From Vibrio madracius (GTDB taxonomy: Bacteria > Pseudomonadota > Gammaproteobacteria > Enterobacterales > Vibrionaceae), in NCBI GenBank assembly GCA_000695745.1, contig ASHK01000003.1, forward strand, positions 1-11,256: DNA of 11,256 nucleotides, given 5' to 3'. Of the stretch, positions 1-7,669 are shown one piece after another. The number at the start of each line of letters is the position of its first letter. The first letter of the stretch is position 1. The translations under genes and the position numbers were made by a program. The notes under the pieces were generated by a model that did not search any database, was not told where the DNA came from, and saw only the letters and a program-made list of their open reading frames with translations.

Positions 1-1
1 C

Positions 2-514
2 ATGAAAATACTGCCTAAACTCGTTGGCATTCTATTATTAACGATAAGCATGCTCACACCACATATGGCGTTGGCACAGGATGAATCTGATCTATTAAAA
101 CTTGATTGGATCGATTTGATCCCTGAGAAAGAGCGTAATCAATTCGACGCAATGGGCATGCCTGCTATTGACCACTCAGGTGCCGCCATGGAGCAATCCA
201 AACTCGGTTCTGTACGACAAGAGCTAAACGGTAGCACCGTAAAAATTCCTGGCTTTGTTATTCCACTTGAAGGCGATGAAGATATGGTGACTGAATTTCT
301 TTTGGTTCCATACTTTGGGGCATGTATTCACGTACCACCACCGCCGCCAAACCAAATCATTTATGTGAAGTTTAAACAAGGTGCGCCTGTACATCGTTTG
401 TGGGATGTTATTTACGTGGTAGGTACACTAAAAACGGAGACCATCAACTCTGAGCTTGCTGAAACTGGCTACCTGATTGATGGAATCCGTATTGAAGATT
501 ATGACGATGGTTAG
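2..514 (+). CDS. Secreted DUF3299 family protein
   Basis: A 170-residue protein of unknown biochemical function. Residues 1-25 look like a Sec signal peptide: Lys near the N-terminus, a hydrophobic core LVGILLLTISML, and a likely AlA cleavage site before QDESD, so the mature protein should be periplasmic. The DUF3299 signature is seen at about 104-119 as YFGACIHVPPPPPNQI, with Cys108 and His110 just before a run of five prolines. This Cys/His pair could bind metal, but that is inference. In vibrios, genes of this type lie at the end of a putative ABC-transporter operon that I associate from memory with zinc uptake (zrg genes); the rest of that operon would be left of this window, so no symbol is assigned. 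The ATG starts at base 2, so the ribosome binding site cannot be seen and a slightly earlier start cannot be excluded. The end of the gene is complete. Confidence 0.85.
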   Translation: MKILPKLVGILLLTISMLTPHMALAQDESDLLKLDWIDLIPEKERNQFDAMGMPAIDHSGAAMEQSKLGSVRQELNGSTVKIPGFVIPLEGDEDMVTEFLLVPYFGACIHVPPPPPNQIIYVKFKQGAPVHRLWDVIYVVGTLKTETINSELAETGYLIDGIRIEDYDDG

Positions 515-564
515 AATGCACGCTGAATAGCGTAGAGACATTAAAAGTAAACATTTCGTTAACG

Positions 565-632
565 GTGCTAGCTTGTCACCTTGCCAAACAATCTTCTACC
601 TAGTTGATGAAAGTAGAAAGATAAGCTAGCAC
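565..632. repeat. Nested inverted repeats around the 3' end of the small ORF
   Basis: Outer arms GTGCTAGCTT (565-574) and AAGCTAGCAC (623-632) are perfect 10-base complements. Inside them, TTCTAC (594-599) pairs with GTAGAA (613-618) across a 13-base loop. The minus-strand stop codon at 600-602 lies in the inner loop. Either strand's transcript could fold into a long-range stem. No T-run follows on either side, so this is not a standard intrinsic terminator. Confidence 0.4.
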
Positions 633-704
633 ACCGAGATAAACACAAAGTAATAGTGCTACCGAAACGTGTTTTTTAACTCTATTCCCTCCTGAGTGAC
701 TCAT
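600..704 (-). CDS. Putative 34-residue single-pass membrane microprotein
   Basis: Reading leftward from 704, an ATG opens 34 codons ending in TAG at 600-602. A near-consensus Shine-Dalgarno sequence, AAGGAGGG (complement of 710-717), sits 4-5 bases before the ATG, one of the best ribosome binding sites in the window. The protein begins MSHSGGNRVKKH and continues with a hydrophobic stretch (VSVALLLCVYLGVLAYLS, residues 13-30), ending TFIN. The basic residues before a single hydrophobic segment suggest an inner-membrane protein with its N-terminus inside. A weak promoter can be proposed (TTGTAA at 766-771, GATAAA at 743-748, 17-base spacing). I do not recognise the family and assign no function. 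It is divergent from the TIGR03899-family gene and convergent with the DUF3299 gene. Confidence rests on the start signal and membrane-like composition; an ORF this short could occur by chance. Confidence 0.5.
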   Translation of the reverse strand: MSHSGGNRVKKHVSVALLLCVYLGVLAYLSTFIN

Positions 705-726
705 GCAGCCCTCCTTAGTTACGCTC

Positions 727-747
727 ATAAATTTAACAAAAATTTAT
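727..747. promoter_or_regulatory. AT-rich dyad in the divergent promoter region
   Basis: ATAAATTT (727-734) and AAATTTAT (740-747) form a perfect 8-base inverted repeat around a 5-base spacer. It lies between the small minus-strand ORF and the TIGR03899-family gene, overlaps the proposed -10 of the former (743-748) and the weak -35 of the latter (744-749). This is where a shared operator would sit. AT-rich sequence makes such repeats easier to find by chance. Confidence 0.3.
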
Positions 748-894
748 CATTTATCCCAGCTTTTTTTACAATATGCTGCTCGTTATCGATAATTCGGAAA
801 ATAGCTCACACAAATAGAGCTAGTCAGCACCAGAAAATCTCGCTAAATTGATCAGCAATTGGACAATTTTACCGCCTACTCTGAATTCGTTTTT

Positions 895-1797
895 ATGAGC
901 AAACTACCTGTCGAACCACAACCAAATCTCTCAGAACCCCATTCGCACAGCGAACAGGCTCACAAAAAAAGTCACCATATGAAAGACAGCGGCAGCCGAA
1001 TACGTGCTCTTGCTCAAGCACACAATTTGGACGCATTAATCGCGGAAGAAACACCAACGAAAAGCTTGTTTGAACGCGCTATGCTGCGTGAAAAACAGAG
1101 CAAAGAACAGCGACAGAAAAACCTAGAACAGATTGTCAAAGCCGCGCTGGCATCATGCAACAATGAAGTGGCGGGAGAACCTGACTTTGATTGGCTGGTA
1201 CGTTATTTCGACATGGCGAAAGAGATTCATAATAGCTCAATGCAAAAGCTGTGGGCTCAGGTACTAAAGCGAGAGGTAACCAATCCAGGGTCAACGTCAA
1301 TGAAAGCCCTAAAAACCCTCAGAGACATGACGCCAAAAGAAGCACAAACCTTACAACGAGCAGCCTCTTTGGCTTGCAGTTTTGGGACTGATACTAGCAG
1401 GAAGTTACTGCTTGGCATTCGTCATCAGGCTGGGTTATTTAGCTTTTCCAAACGTGAAAGTCTTGATGAACTAAGCCTTGGTGAATTCCAACTTCCCTAC
1501 TCCAGCTTATTGCTACTTGTGGAGCTAGGCATCTTACTCGCCACCGAGTTAGAATCAGGAGAGATCACCAAAGAACCGGCGCTCAAACTCAACTATCAAG
1601 GTAAAGAACTGACGTTGCAACCAAAGCTAAAAGGCATCACGTTAACCTACTACCGCTTTACCCCAACGGGTAACGAGTTGTGTCAATTGCTTGGAAACCA
1701 CAGCAATAACCAATATCACGATAAATTACTCGAGTTACTGAATAGAAAGTTTGTTGTGAGAACTGACACGGCCCACTCGTTTCATCATACGGTTTAG
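895..1797 (+). CDS. TIGR03899 family protein of unknown function
   Basis: A 300-residue soluble protein with no signal peptide or clear membrane segment, which I recognise as TIGR03899 family. I chose the ATG at 895; an upstream TTG at 859 keeps the frame open but has no ribosome binding site, and the site before 895 is also poor. The N-terminal tail is His-rich (H16, H18, H23, H27, H28) and probably disordered, followed by a charged helical stretch (about 55-85). Residues 97-160 contain [40 protein letters not shown] and [10 protein letters not shown]. This resembles the DUF2806-type pattern of an acidic/aromatic start, an LWA-x-LxxE helix, NPGS, then a leucine-rich helix. Near the C-terminus, [16 protein letters not shown] (251-266) resembles the LTxxGxEL element of such proteins. 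The gene's 3' end overlaps that of cysC by four bases. Function unknown. Confidence 0.8.
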   Translation: MSKLPVEPQPNLSEPHSHSEQAHKKSHHMKDSGSRIRALAQAHNLDALIAEETPTKSLFERAMLREKQSKEQRQKNLEQIVKAALASCNNEVAGEPDFDWLVRYFDMAKEIHNSSMQKLWAQVLKREVTNPGSTSMKALKTLRDMTPKEAQTLQRAASLACSFGTDTSRKLLLGIRHQAGLFSFSKRESLDELSLGEFQLPYSSLLLLVELGILLATELESGEITKEPALKLNYQGKELTLQPKLKGITLTYYRFTPTGNELCQLLGNHSNNQYHDKLLELLNRKFVVRTDTAHSFHHTV

Positions 1798-2426
1798 CGA
1801 ATGATACTTCGTTTAGTCAGTGCCTGAATACACTGTTCAACCAGTTCCTCAACTTTATATGCGTCGGCATTTAAATGAATTTCAGGTTCAACGGGTTGTT
1901 CATATTCAGAATCTATCCCTGTAAAATTCTTAATCTCTCCCGCTCGTGCTTTCTTATATAACCCTTTAGGATCCCGCGCTTCACAAACTGCTAAGCTCGC
2001 ATCCACAAAGACTTCCAAGAATTCTCCTTGAGGTAATAGCTCACGCACTAAAGCTCGCTCTTCACGATGAGGAGAGATAAAGGCAGAAAGCACGATAAGA
2101 CCCGCGTCCGCCATCAATTTTGTTAGTTCACCAACTCGGCGAATATTCTCTCGCCGATCTTGCTTAGAAAAACCCAGATCTCGACAGAGTCCATGTCGCA
2201 CATTATCGCCATCTAGCAAATAGGTGTGGTAACCGCGTTGTGTCAGCTCAGTTTCTAGAGCCCCTGCCACCGTTGATTTTCCAGCACCGGAAAGCCCCGT
2301 AAACCACAATACTACTGGCTGCTGATTTTTTAAGGTTGCACGCTCTGACTTGGTTACCTGATGCTGATGCCAAATAACGTTTTCATCTTTGTTTATTTCG
2401 GCGCTTGCCAGTGCACTATTTGACAT
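1794..2426 (-). CDS. cysC: Adenylyl-sulfate (APS) kinase CysC
   Basis: Phosphorylates adenosine 5'-phosphosulfate with ATP to give PAPS, the second activation step of cytoplasmic sulfate assimilation. The 210-residue length fits the family. Seen in the sequence: the Walker A loop GLSGAGKST (44-52), DGDNVRHGL (72-80), the [10 protein letters not shown] helix (91-100), the FISPHREER motif (116-124) whose Ser118 corresponds to the serine phosphorylated in the E. coli enzyme, and [19 protein letters not shown] (154-172), a family substrate-binding region. An AAGGA ribosome binding site precedes the ATG. It is the last gene of the leftward operon, 21 bases after the permease gene. Its stop overlaps the stop of the TIGR03899-family gene in a tail-to-tail arrangement with no visible terminator between them. 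Confidence 0.97.
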   Translation of the reverse strand: MSNSALASAEINKDENVIWHQHQVTKSERATLKNQQPVVLWFTGLSGAGKSTVAGALETELTQRGYHTYLLDGDNVRHGLCRDLGFSKQDRRENIRRVGELTKLMADAGLIVLSAFISPHREERALVRELLPQGEFLEVFVDASLAVCEARDPKGLYKKARAGEIKNFTGIDSEYEQPVEPEIHLNADAYKVEELVEQCIQALTKRSIIR

Positions 2427-2447
2427 AGTAAGTCCTTGTAAAAATAC

Positions 2448-4170
2448 TTAAAACGGAAAGAAATAGGGAATAAGTGCCAATACCAAAACGGAATAGACAA
2501 TAGAGATAGGTATCCCAATTCTCATGTAATCTTTCAGTTGGTAATTACCAACGCTATAAACCAGTAGATTAGTCTGATAACCATAAGGAGAGATAAAACT
2601 CGCGCTCGCACCAAACAGCACAGCCATTATGAAAGGCATGGGATCAACGCCGTAGCCGACCGCCATACTGTAGCCAATGGGAAATGCCAGTGCCGCGGCA
2701 GCATTGTTGGTCACCAATTCGGTTAGGATAAGTGTCACCAAGTAAGTGGCCACTAACGCTCCAAATACTCCCCAACCATTGAATAGCTCGATAAACACCG
2801 CACCCATACGCTCAGAGAGGCCAGTTGATATCATCAACTGCGCGATAGACAACGCCGAGCCAACAATCACCACAATGTCGACCGGAAAGCGACGCCTTAG
2901 CTCGCCGATATTAACGATGCCAAACGCCAGAACCGCAATTAGATACAGTGCTAGTCCCTTAATTATGGGGAGAATGTGAGTGAGTGCTAACGCAATCACA
3001 GCAACAAAACCAAGCAGCACGTAACTCGATTTAGCAAAATCAAGTTTGGCACTGGAATCTAAGTCATTGACCAGCACAAACTCTTTTCGATGTTGGCGAC
3101 GTGCCTGTTCAAACCCTTTCCCAGGCGCTAACACCAATGTATCTCCGGCCTGTAAGATAATATTGCCGAGACCACCTTCTAGTCGTTCATGACCACGCCG
3201 AATCGCCACCACAACCGCATCAAAACGGTCACGAAAATGGCTCGACTTAAGTGTGTTATTACAAAATGTCGCCGAGGAGCTGACCACCACTTCCAATAGG
3301 TTTTGTCCGTTGAGATGGTGTTGTCCAAAAAACGTCAAACCTTGAATTTCTTGAAGAGTCGCAACGCTTTCCACATCACCACAAAACAGCAGGCGATCCT
3401 TAGCTTGAAGGATAAAGTTCGGGTCAACTGAAGCCAGTGTTTCACCATCTCGTACCACTTCGGCCAAAAACAGCTTTCGCAGCGCCTGAGATTGTTCTCG
3501 GCAATGCTTCGTCCTACTAGTGGTGAGCCTGGCTCTACTCGAGCTTCTAAAAAGTAGGGTAAATCATCTTGATTCGCGTCATCATAATTGGGCAGAAGAT
3601 AACTCAATGGAATCAGCACCAAAACGCCACCGACTAAGACACTAAGACTATCCAAGTTGGTGCGAAAAAGTCCAAACTGGGTAAGCCCACATCTTCGACG
3701 AAGCTATTGATTATAAGGTTGGTAGAAGTACCAATGAGCGTCAGTGTGCCTCCAAGGATAGCCGCATAAGATAAAGGAATAAGCAGCTTTGAAGGGGCAT
3801 GACGCTGGTTGCGCTTAATAGCACCAATTAATGACACAACAACAGCGGTATTGTTGGTAAAAGAAGAGAGCAAAGCCGTAGAGACCCCAAGCTTTGCCAC
3901 CACTGAGCCTAAACGGCCTGTAGCAATGGAACGACTGACCCAACTGATCAATCGCGTTTTTTCTAATGCGGCGGATGAAAGAATCAGTAGCACCAATGTT
4001 AATAGCGACGAATTCGTAAAATTGGTCGCTATCGCATTGAGCTCCAACATCCCAGATATAAATGCAATAAACGCAGCACCAGCAAAGATAAAGCTCGGTT
4101 TTATTTGGGTCGCGATCAAGCAAGCAATGATAGACATCAACAGTGCCAGCACTACTCCTTGTTCCCACAT
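2448..4170 (-). pseudogene. SLC13 (DASS)-type anion permease with RCK domains, two frameshifts as read
   Basis: An inner-membrane transporter, most likely for sulfate given its place between cysN and cysC; the substrate is inferred. The reading frame breaks twice. Frame one runs from the ATG at 4170 (ribosome binding site GGGGAAGG) to about 3650, ending ...LDFFAPTW. Frame two covers about 3650-3486 (DSLSVLVGGVLVLIPLSYLL onward). Frame three runs from about 3485 to 2448. Two one-base insertions make 1725 bases, 574 residues, which fits SLC13 proteins carrying central RCK_C domains. Halves of the family's internal repeat are seen: SFTNNTAVV and LIGTSTNLIINSF early, ELVTNNAAAALAFPIGYSMA and FISPYGYQTNLLVY late. 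Two TrkA-C-like domains lie between (VGRSIAENNL to LFCGDVES, and LNGQNLLEVVV to GDTLVLAPG). The flanking protein is undegraded, so a sequencing error is as likely as a real pseudogene. Confidence 0.85.
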
Positions 4171-4241
4171 ATCCTTCCCCTTACAGCTTAACGCTACGTT
4201 GCATTGGTTTCACGTCACAATAGTTCTAACTAACCATGACG

Positions 4242-5654
4242 TTAGATGTTGGCATCCCACTCAGGGAAGTGCTTCATAATCAGTGCTTTCAGCTCTTTCT
4301 CAAATGCCCCCATACGCTCTTGAGGTGAACGTTGTTCTTCAGCTAATGCTTCACGAACCAAGCCTGCGCCTACTGTGACATTCGTGAGTCGGTCGATAAC
4401 AATAAAGCCACCCGTATCTTGCACCGCATCATAACTATCTACCGCAACTGACTCTGTAAGTGACCACTCACATAAACCAATGCCGTTGAGAGGCAAGGCG
4501 TCAGTATCAAAAGACTTAAGTGTATTAATGTCATATTGATGACGAACACCTTCTAGCTGGCCCTGAGTTTTCTTACCCGCGATCTTGATATCATAGCTTT
4601 TACCTGCAGCCAAAGGCTCATCAGTCATCCAAACCACATCAGCAAGCAGACGATTTGACGACACCACTTTCGCGTCTTGTTTCACAATCAAATCACCGCG
4701 ACTAATATCGATCTCATCGCTTAAAGTCAGCGTTACTGCTTGACCCGCAAATGCACGAGGTAAATCACCATCGAACGTCACAATGCGTTCTACACGTGAT
4801 GTTTTCCCAGAAGGTAATGCTTTGATTTCATCGCCAACCTGTATTTCGCCTGAACCAATGGTGCCAGCAAAACCGCGAAAATCGAGGTTAGGTCTATTCA
4901 CATATTGCACCGGGAATCGGAAATCTCCGCTTTGCTTCTCCTGATCGATGTCGACTTTTTCTAGCAGATCAAGCAGAGGCTCTCCTTGATACCAATCCAT
5001 GTTGCTGCTCAAGTCGACTACGTTATCGCCTTCTAGCGCAGAGATAGGAATCATCTGGATATTGATGTCTTTACCTAAGTTTTCCGAAAACGTTAGGTAT
5101 TCATCACGAATTGCTTCGTAACGCTGTTGAGAGAAGTCCACTAGGTCCATTTTATTCACTGCGACGATAAAGTGCTTAAGACCCAACAAGCTCGAAATAA
5201 ACGAATGACGACGCGTCTGATCCAATACCCCTTTTCGAGCATCGATCAAGATAACCGCAAGGTCACAAGTCGACGCACCGGTCGCCATGTTACGAGTGTA
5301 TTGTTCGTGTCCTGGTGTATCGGCAATAATGAATTTTCGTTTCTGGGTTGAAAAATAACGGTAAGCCACATCGATGGTAATACCTTGTTCTCGCTCCGCT
5401 TGCAGACCATCAACCAATAAGGCTAAGTCAGGCTTCTCACCCGTTGTTCCCACTCGTTGACTATCCGAGTGAACGGCCGCCAATTGATCTTCATAGATTT
5501 GCTTAGAGTCGTGGAGTAAACGACCAATTAAGGTACTCTTGCCATCATCAACCGAACCGCACGTCAGGAATCGGAGTAAAGATTTGTGTTGATGCTGATT
5601 CAGGTAGCCTTCAATACCTAGTTCAGCAAGTTGTGCTTCTACTGCGCTATTCAT
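4242..5654 (-). CDS. cysN: Sulfate adenylyltransferase GTPase subunit CysN
   Basis: The regulatory GTPase subunit of ATP sulfurylase; with CysD it couples GTP hydrolysis to formation of APS from ATP and sulfate. The 470 residues match the family (about 475 in E. coli). The G-domain motifs are complete: G1 GSVDDGKST (33-41), the [15 protein letters not shown] switch I region (87-101), G3 DTPGH (112-116), G4 NKMD (167-170) and G5 [10 protein letters not shown]-Tu-like beta-barrel domains follow, with [20 protein letters not shown] and RLLADVVWM recognisable. It starts at an ATG 18 bases after the restored cysD stop, with an AAGGA ribosome binding site. There is no APS kinase domain fused to it; cysC is separate. 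The next gene downstream, the permease, begins 71 bases later. Confidence 0.97.
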   Translation of the reverse strand: MNSAVEAQLAELGIEGYLNQHQHKSLLRFLTCGSVDDGKSTLIGRLLHDSKQIYEDQLAAVHSDSQRVGTTGEKPDLALLVDGLQAEREQGITIDVAYRYFSTQKRKFIIADTPGHEQYTRNMATGASTCDLAVILIDARKGVLDQTRRHSFISSLLGLKHFIVAVNKMDLVDFSQQRYEAIRDEYLTFSENLGKDINIQMIPISALEGDNVVDLSSNMDWYQGEPLLDLLEKVDIDQEKQSGDFRFPVQYVNRPNLDFRGFAGTIGSGEIQVGDEIKALPSGKTSRVERIVTFDGDLPRAFAGQAVTLTLSDEIDISRGDLIVKQDAKVVSSNRLLADVVWMTDEPLAAGKSYDIKIAGKKTQGQLEGVRHQYDINTLKSFDTDALPLNGIGLCEWSLTESVAVDSYDAVQDTGGFIVIDRLTNVTVGAGLVREALAEEQRSPQERMGAFEKELKALIMKHFPEWDANI

Positions 5655-5672
5655 AATCTGTTCCTTCGATCG

Positions 5673-6580
5673 TTAAAAGTAGCCTTGACGTTTCTTAAGC
5701 TCCATCGATCCTGACTGATCATGGTCGATCGCTCGTCCTTGTCGCTCACTGGATGTGGCCACTAACATTTCTTCTATGATGCCTGTCAGTGTGTTCGCCT
5801 CCGATTCAACGGCCCCGTTAATGGGTAGCAACCTAATGTTCTAAAGCGTACGCTTTTATGTTCCACCGTTTCATCAGGACCAATCTCCATACGCTCGTCA
5901 TCAACCATGATCAGCATGCCATCACGCTCGACAACGGGACGAGGGGCTGCAAGATAGAGTGGAACGATTTCGATATTCTCTAAGTAGATGTATTGCCAAA
6001 TATCAAGCTCAGTCCAGTTAGAGAGCGGGAATACACGAATGCTCTCCCCTTTATTGATTTGACCGTTATAGGTTTTCCACAGCTCTGGACGTTGGTTTTT
6101 AGGGTCCCAAGTATGGTTCTTGTCACGGAAAGAGTAGACTCGCTCCTTAGCTCTCGACTTCTCCTCATCGCGTCTTGCACCACCAAACGCCGCATCAAAA
6201 CCGTATTTGTTTAGTGCTTGCTTAAGTCCCTGTGTCTTCATGATATCGGTGTGCTTTGAAGAACCGTGTACAAATGGACTGCATCCCATCGCCAGCCCTT
6301 CTGGGTTCTTGTGAACCAAAAGCTCAAATCCATATTTCTCTGCAGTGCGATCGCGAAATTCGATCATCTCTTTGAATTTCCAGTCGGTATCTACGTGCAG
6401 CAATGGAAATGGGATTTTTCCGGGATAAAACGCTTTGCGCGCTAGGTGCAACATGACTGAGGAATCTTTACCGATGGAGTACATCATCACCGGGTTATCA
6501 AATTCGGCTGCCACTTCTCGGATGATATGGATGCTTTCGGCTTCCAACTGTTTTAGGTGTGTGAGTCTTTCTTGGTCCAT
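5673..6580 (-). pseudogene. cysD: Sulfate adenylyltransferase subunit CysD, 3' frameshift as read
   Basis: The catalytic subunit of ATP sulfurylase (PP-loop ATPase family), partner of CysN. Visible motifs: the PP-loop SIGKDSS (35-41), [16 protein letters not shown] (62-77), [15 protein letters not shown] (133-147), [14 protein letters not shown] (185-198) and [10 protein letters not shown] (247-256). As read, the frame after Gly256 gives PLNRRRTH and stops at 5786-5788. Adding one base in the C-run at 5813-5816 (G on the coding strand) restores [20 protein letters not shown] and then [26 protein letters not shown], ending at the TAA at 5673-5675. The restored length is 302 residues, the same as E. 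coli CysD, and the restored tail is the conserved family C-terminus. It starts at an ATG with AAAAGGAAG upstream. The break is therefore a single base, probably a homopolymer undercall; if real, it would remove the last 46 residues and lengthen the gap to cysN. Confidence 0.95.
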
Positions 6581-6650
6581 GTGTTGTGCTTCCTTTTTCT
6601 ATGTCAGCCACCCAGTGACTAACACAAGACTGATTCTGTAATAGCTATAA

Positions 6651-7526
6651 TTAGGCACGCTGACTTGCGACCTGCTGTTGTGGCTTCATCTCATCATGGT
6701 CTTGACCAAACCACGAAAGTTCATCAGCAAGAGACACGACCTCTCCCACAACAATAAGTGCTGGAGATTCAGCGTGTTGTGCTAATTCCGGTAAGTTCGA
6801 TAAGGTGCCACGTAATACTCTCTGTGACCGCTGAGTCCCACGTTCGATAATCGCAACTGGCACCGTTTTACTACGACCGTGCGCCAGTAGTTGTTGCTGT
6901 ATGTAGTCGGACTTCATCAGCCCCATATAGATGACAAGTGTTTGATTACCTCTGGAGAGCGTTGACCAATCCATATCATCAGCATCAGGCTTTAAATGTC
7001 CCGTGACGAACAGTGCAGATTGTGCGTAATCACGATGAGTAAGTGGAATGCCCGCGTAAGCTGTAGCGCCTGCTGCTGCAGTAATACCTGGAATGACTTG
7101 GAATTGAATGCCTGCTGCTGCAAGCACTTGAAGTTCTTCACCACCACGGCCAAATACGAAAGGATCGCCGCCTTTAATGCGTGCGACTTTATGCCCACAT
7201 TTCGCAAACTTCACCAACAGTTGGTTGGTCTTCTCTTGGGGAACACTATGATGACCGGCGCGCTTACCTACACAAACTAAGATGGTACTTTCCGGAACCA
7301 ACGCCATGATTTCATCAGAAACCAAATAGTCGTAAAGCACGACATCCGCTTGTTGAAGGAAGTTAAATGCCTTCAGGGTCAATAATTCAGGATCGCCAGG
7401 ACCGGCTCCAATCAGCGCAACTTCACCTGCTCGCAATATTGAACTTGGCAACTTGGGCTTACGGTAGCTGCTCACCAAAGTTGGTGTGGCTACCTTGCCC
7501 TTTGGTAATGGTTGGGACGAATCCAT
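6651..7526 (-). CDS. cobA: Uroporphyrinogen-III C-methyltransferase CobA
   Basis: SAM-dependent enzyme that methylates uroporphyrinogen III twice to give precorrin-2, the precursor of siroheme (cofactor of sulfite and nitrite reductases). The 291 residues are the single-domain form, without the CysG dehydrogenase/ferrochelatase half. Motifs: [18 protein letters not shown] (36-53), DVVLYDYLV (60-68), [26 protein letters not shown] (118-133), [20 protein letters not shown], and TLVIYMGLM. An ATG preceded by CGAAGGATT begins it. It is the first gene of the leftward operon, with cysD starting 70 bases after its stop, which fits a siroheme supply role in sulfate assimilation. The first 30 or so residues and the QQQV tail are extensions beyond the catalytic core. 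Confidence 0.96.
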   Translation of the reverse strand: MDSSQPLPKGKVATPTLVSSYRKPKLPSSILRAGEVALIGAGPGDPELLTLKAFNFLQQADVVLYDYLVSDEIMALVPESTILVCVGKRAGHHSVPQEKTNQLLVKFAKCGHKVARIKGGDPFVFGRGGEELQVLAAAGIQFQVIPGITAAAGATAYAGIPLTHRDYAQSALFVTGHLKPDADDMDWSTLSRGNQTLVIYMGLMKSDYIQQQLLAHGRSKTVPVAIIERGTQRSQRVLRGTLSNLPELAQHAESPALIVVGEVVSLADELSWFGQDHDEMKPQQQVASQRA

Positions 7527-7574
7527 AATAACAATCCTTCGCTAATCGAATGATGGCATTATGACCATTCCTCT

Positions 7575-7600
7575 ATATTACCTGAAATTCTAAAATTTCA
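7575..7600 (-). promoter_or_regulatory. Candidate cobA-cys operon promoter with overlapping dyad
   Basis: On the minus strand TAATAT (complement of 7575-7580) is a good -10 about 50 bases before the cobA ATG, but the hexamer at the -35 distance is poor, as is usual for activator-dependent promoters. Immediately upstream a perfect inverted repeat, TGAAATT (7583-7589), spacer CTAA, AATTTCA (7594-7600), covers the spacer and -35 area. It could be the binding site of a regulator such as CysB, the usual activator of cys operons; that identity is a guess. Confidence 0.4.
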
Positions 7601-7669
7601 TTTTTTATTCCAAAACCCACTAAGAACTTTATTTTTCTCCGCTATGTTGTGTCTTGGCCGACACTCCTT

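Larger units (their letters stand above)
515..894. other. Intergenic region with a small minus-strand ORF, dyads and a divergent promoter
   Basis: These 380 bases separate the DUF3299 gene from the TIGR03899-family gene. I see no large gene. The stretch holds a 34-codon minus-strand ORF with a strong Shine-Dalgarno sequence (600-704), nested inverted repeats around its 3' end (565-632), and an AT-rich dyad (727-747) placed where divergent promoters would lie. For the rightward gene the best -10 candidate is TACAAT at 767-772, with only a weak -35 (TTATCA, 744-749). No convincing terminator for the DUF3299 gene is visible. Confidence 0.6.

Noticed and set aside
520..533. Hairpin ACGCT-GAAT-AGCGT just after the DUF3299 stop
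   Set aside because: Only five base pairs and no T-run on either side, so it is not supported as a terminator.
641..677. AAACAC/GTGTTT stem followed by T residues as a plus-strand terminator
   Set aside because: A short AT-rich stem with a 22-base loop; it also lies within the small minus-strand ORF.
859..894. TTG start extending the TIGR03899-family protein by 12 residues
   Set aside because: No Shine-Dalgarno sequence precedes it; the ATG at 895 gives a more natural N-terminus, although its own site is weak.
2746..2979. Plus-strand ORF of 77 codons
   Set aside because: Antisense shadow of the membrane domain of the SLC13 permease, with no start signal or recognisable protein.
3809..4279. 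Plus-strand ORF of 156 codons
   Set aside because: Lies opposite the permease and the end of cysN; low-complexity composition typical of an antisense shadow.
7535..7568. Tiny leader ORF (MVIMPSFD) before cobA as a cysteine attenuator
   Set aside because: It has no cysteine codons, poor ribosome binding site spacing, and no alternative hairpins with a T-run.
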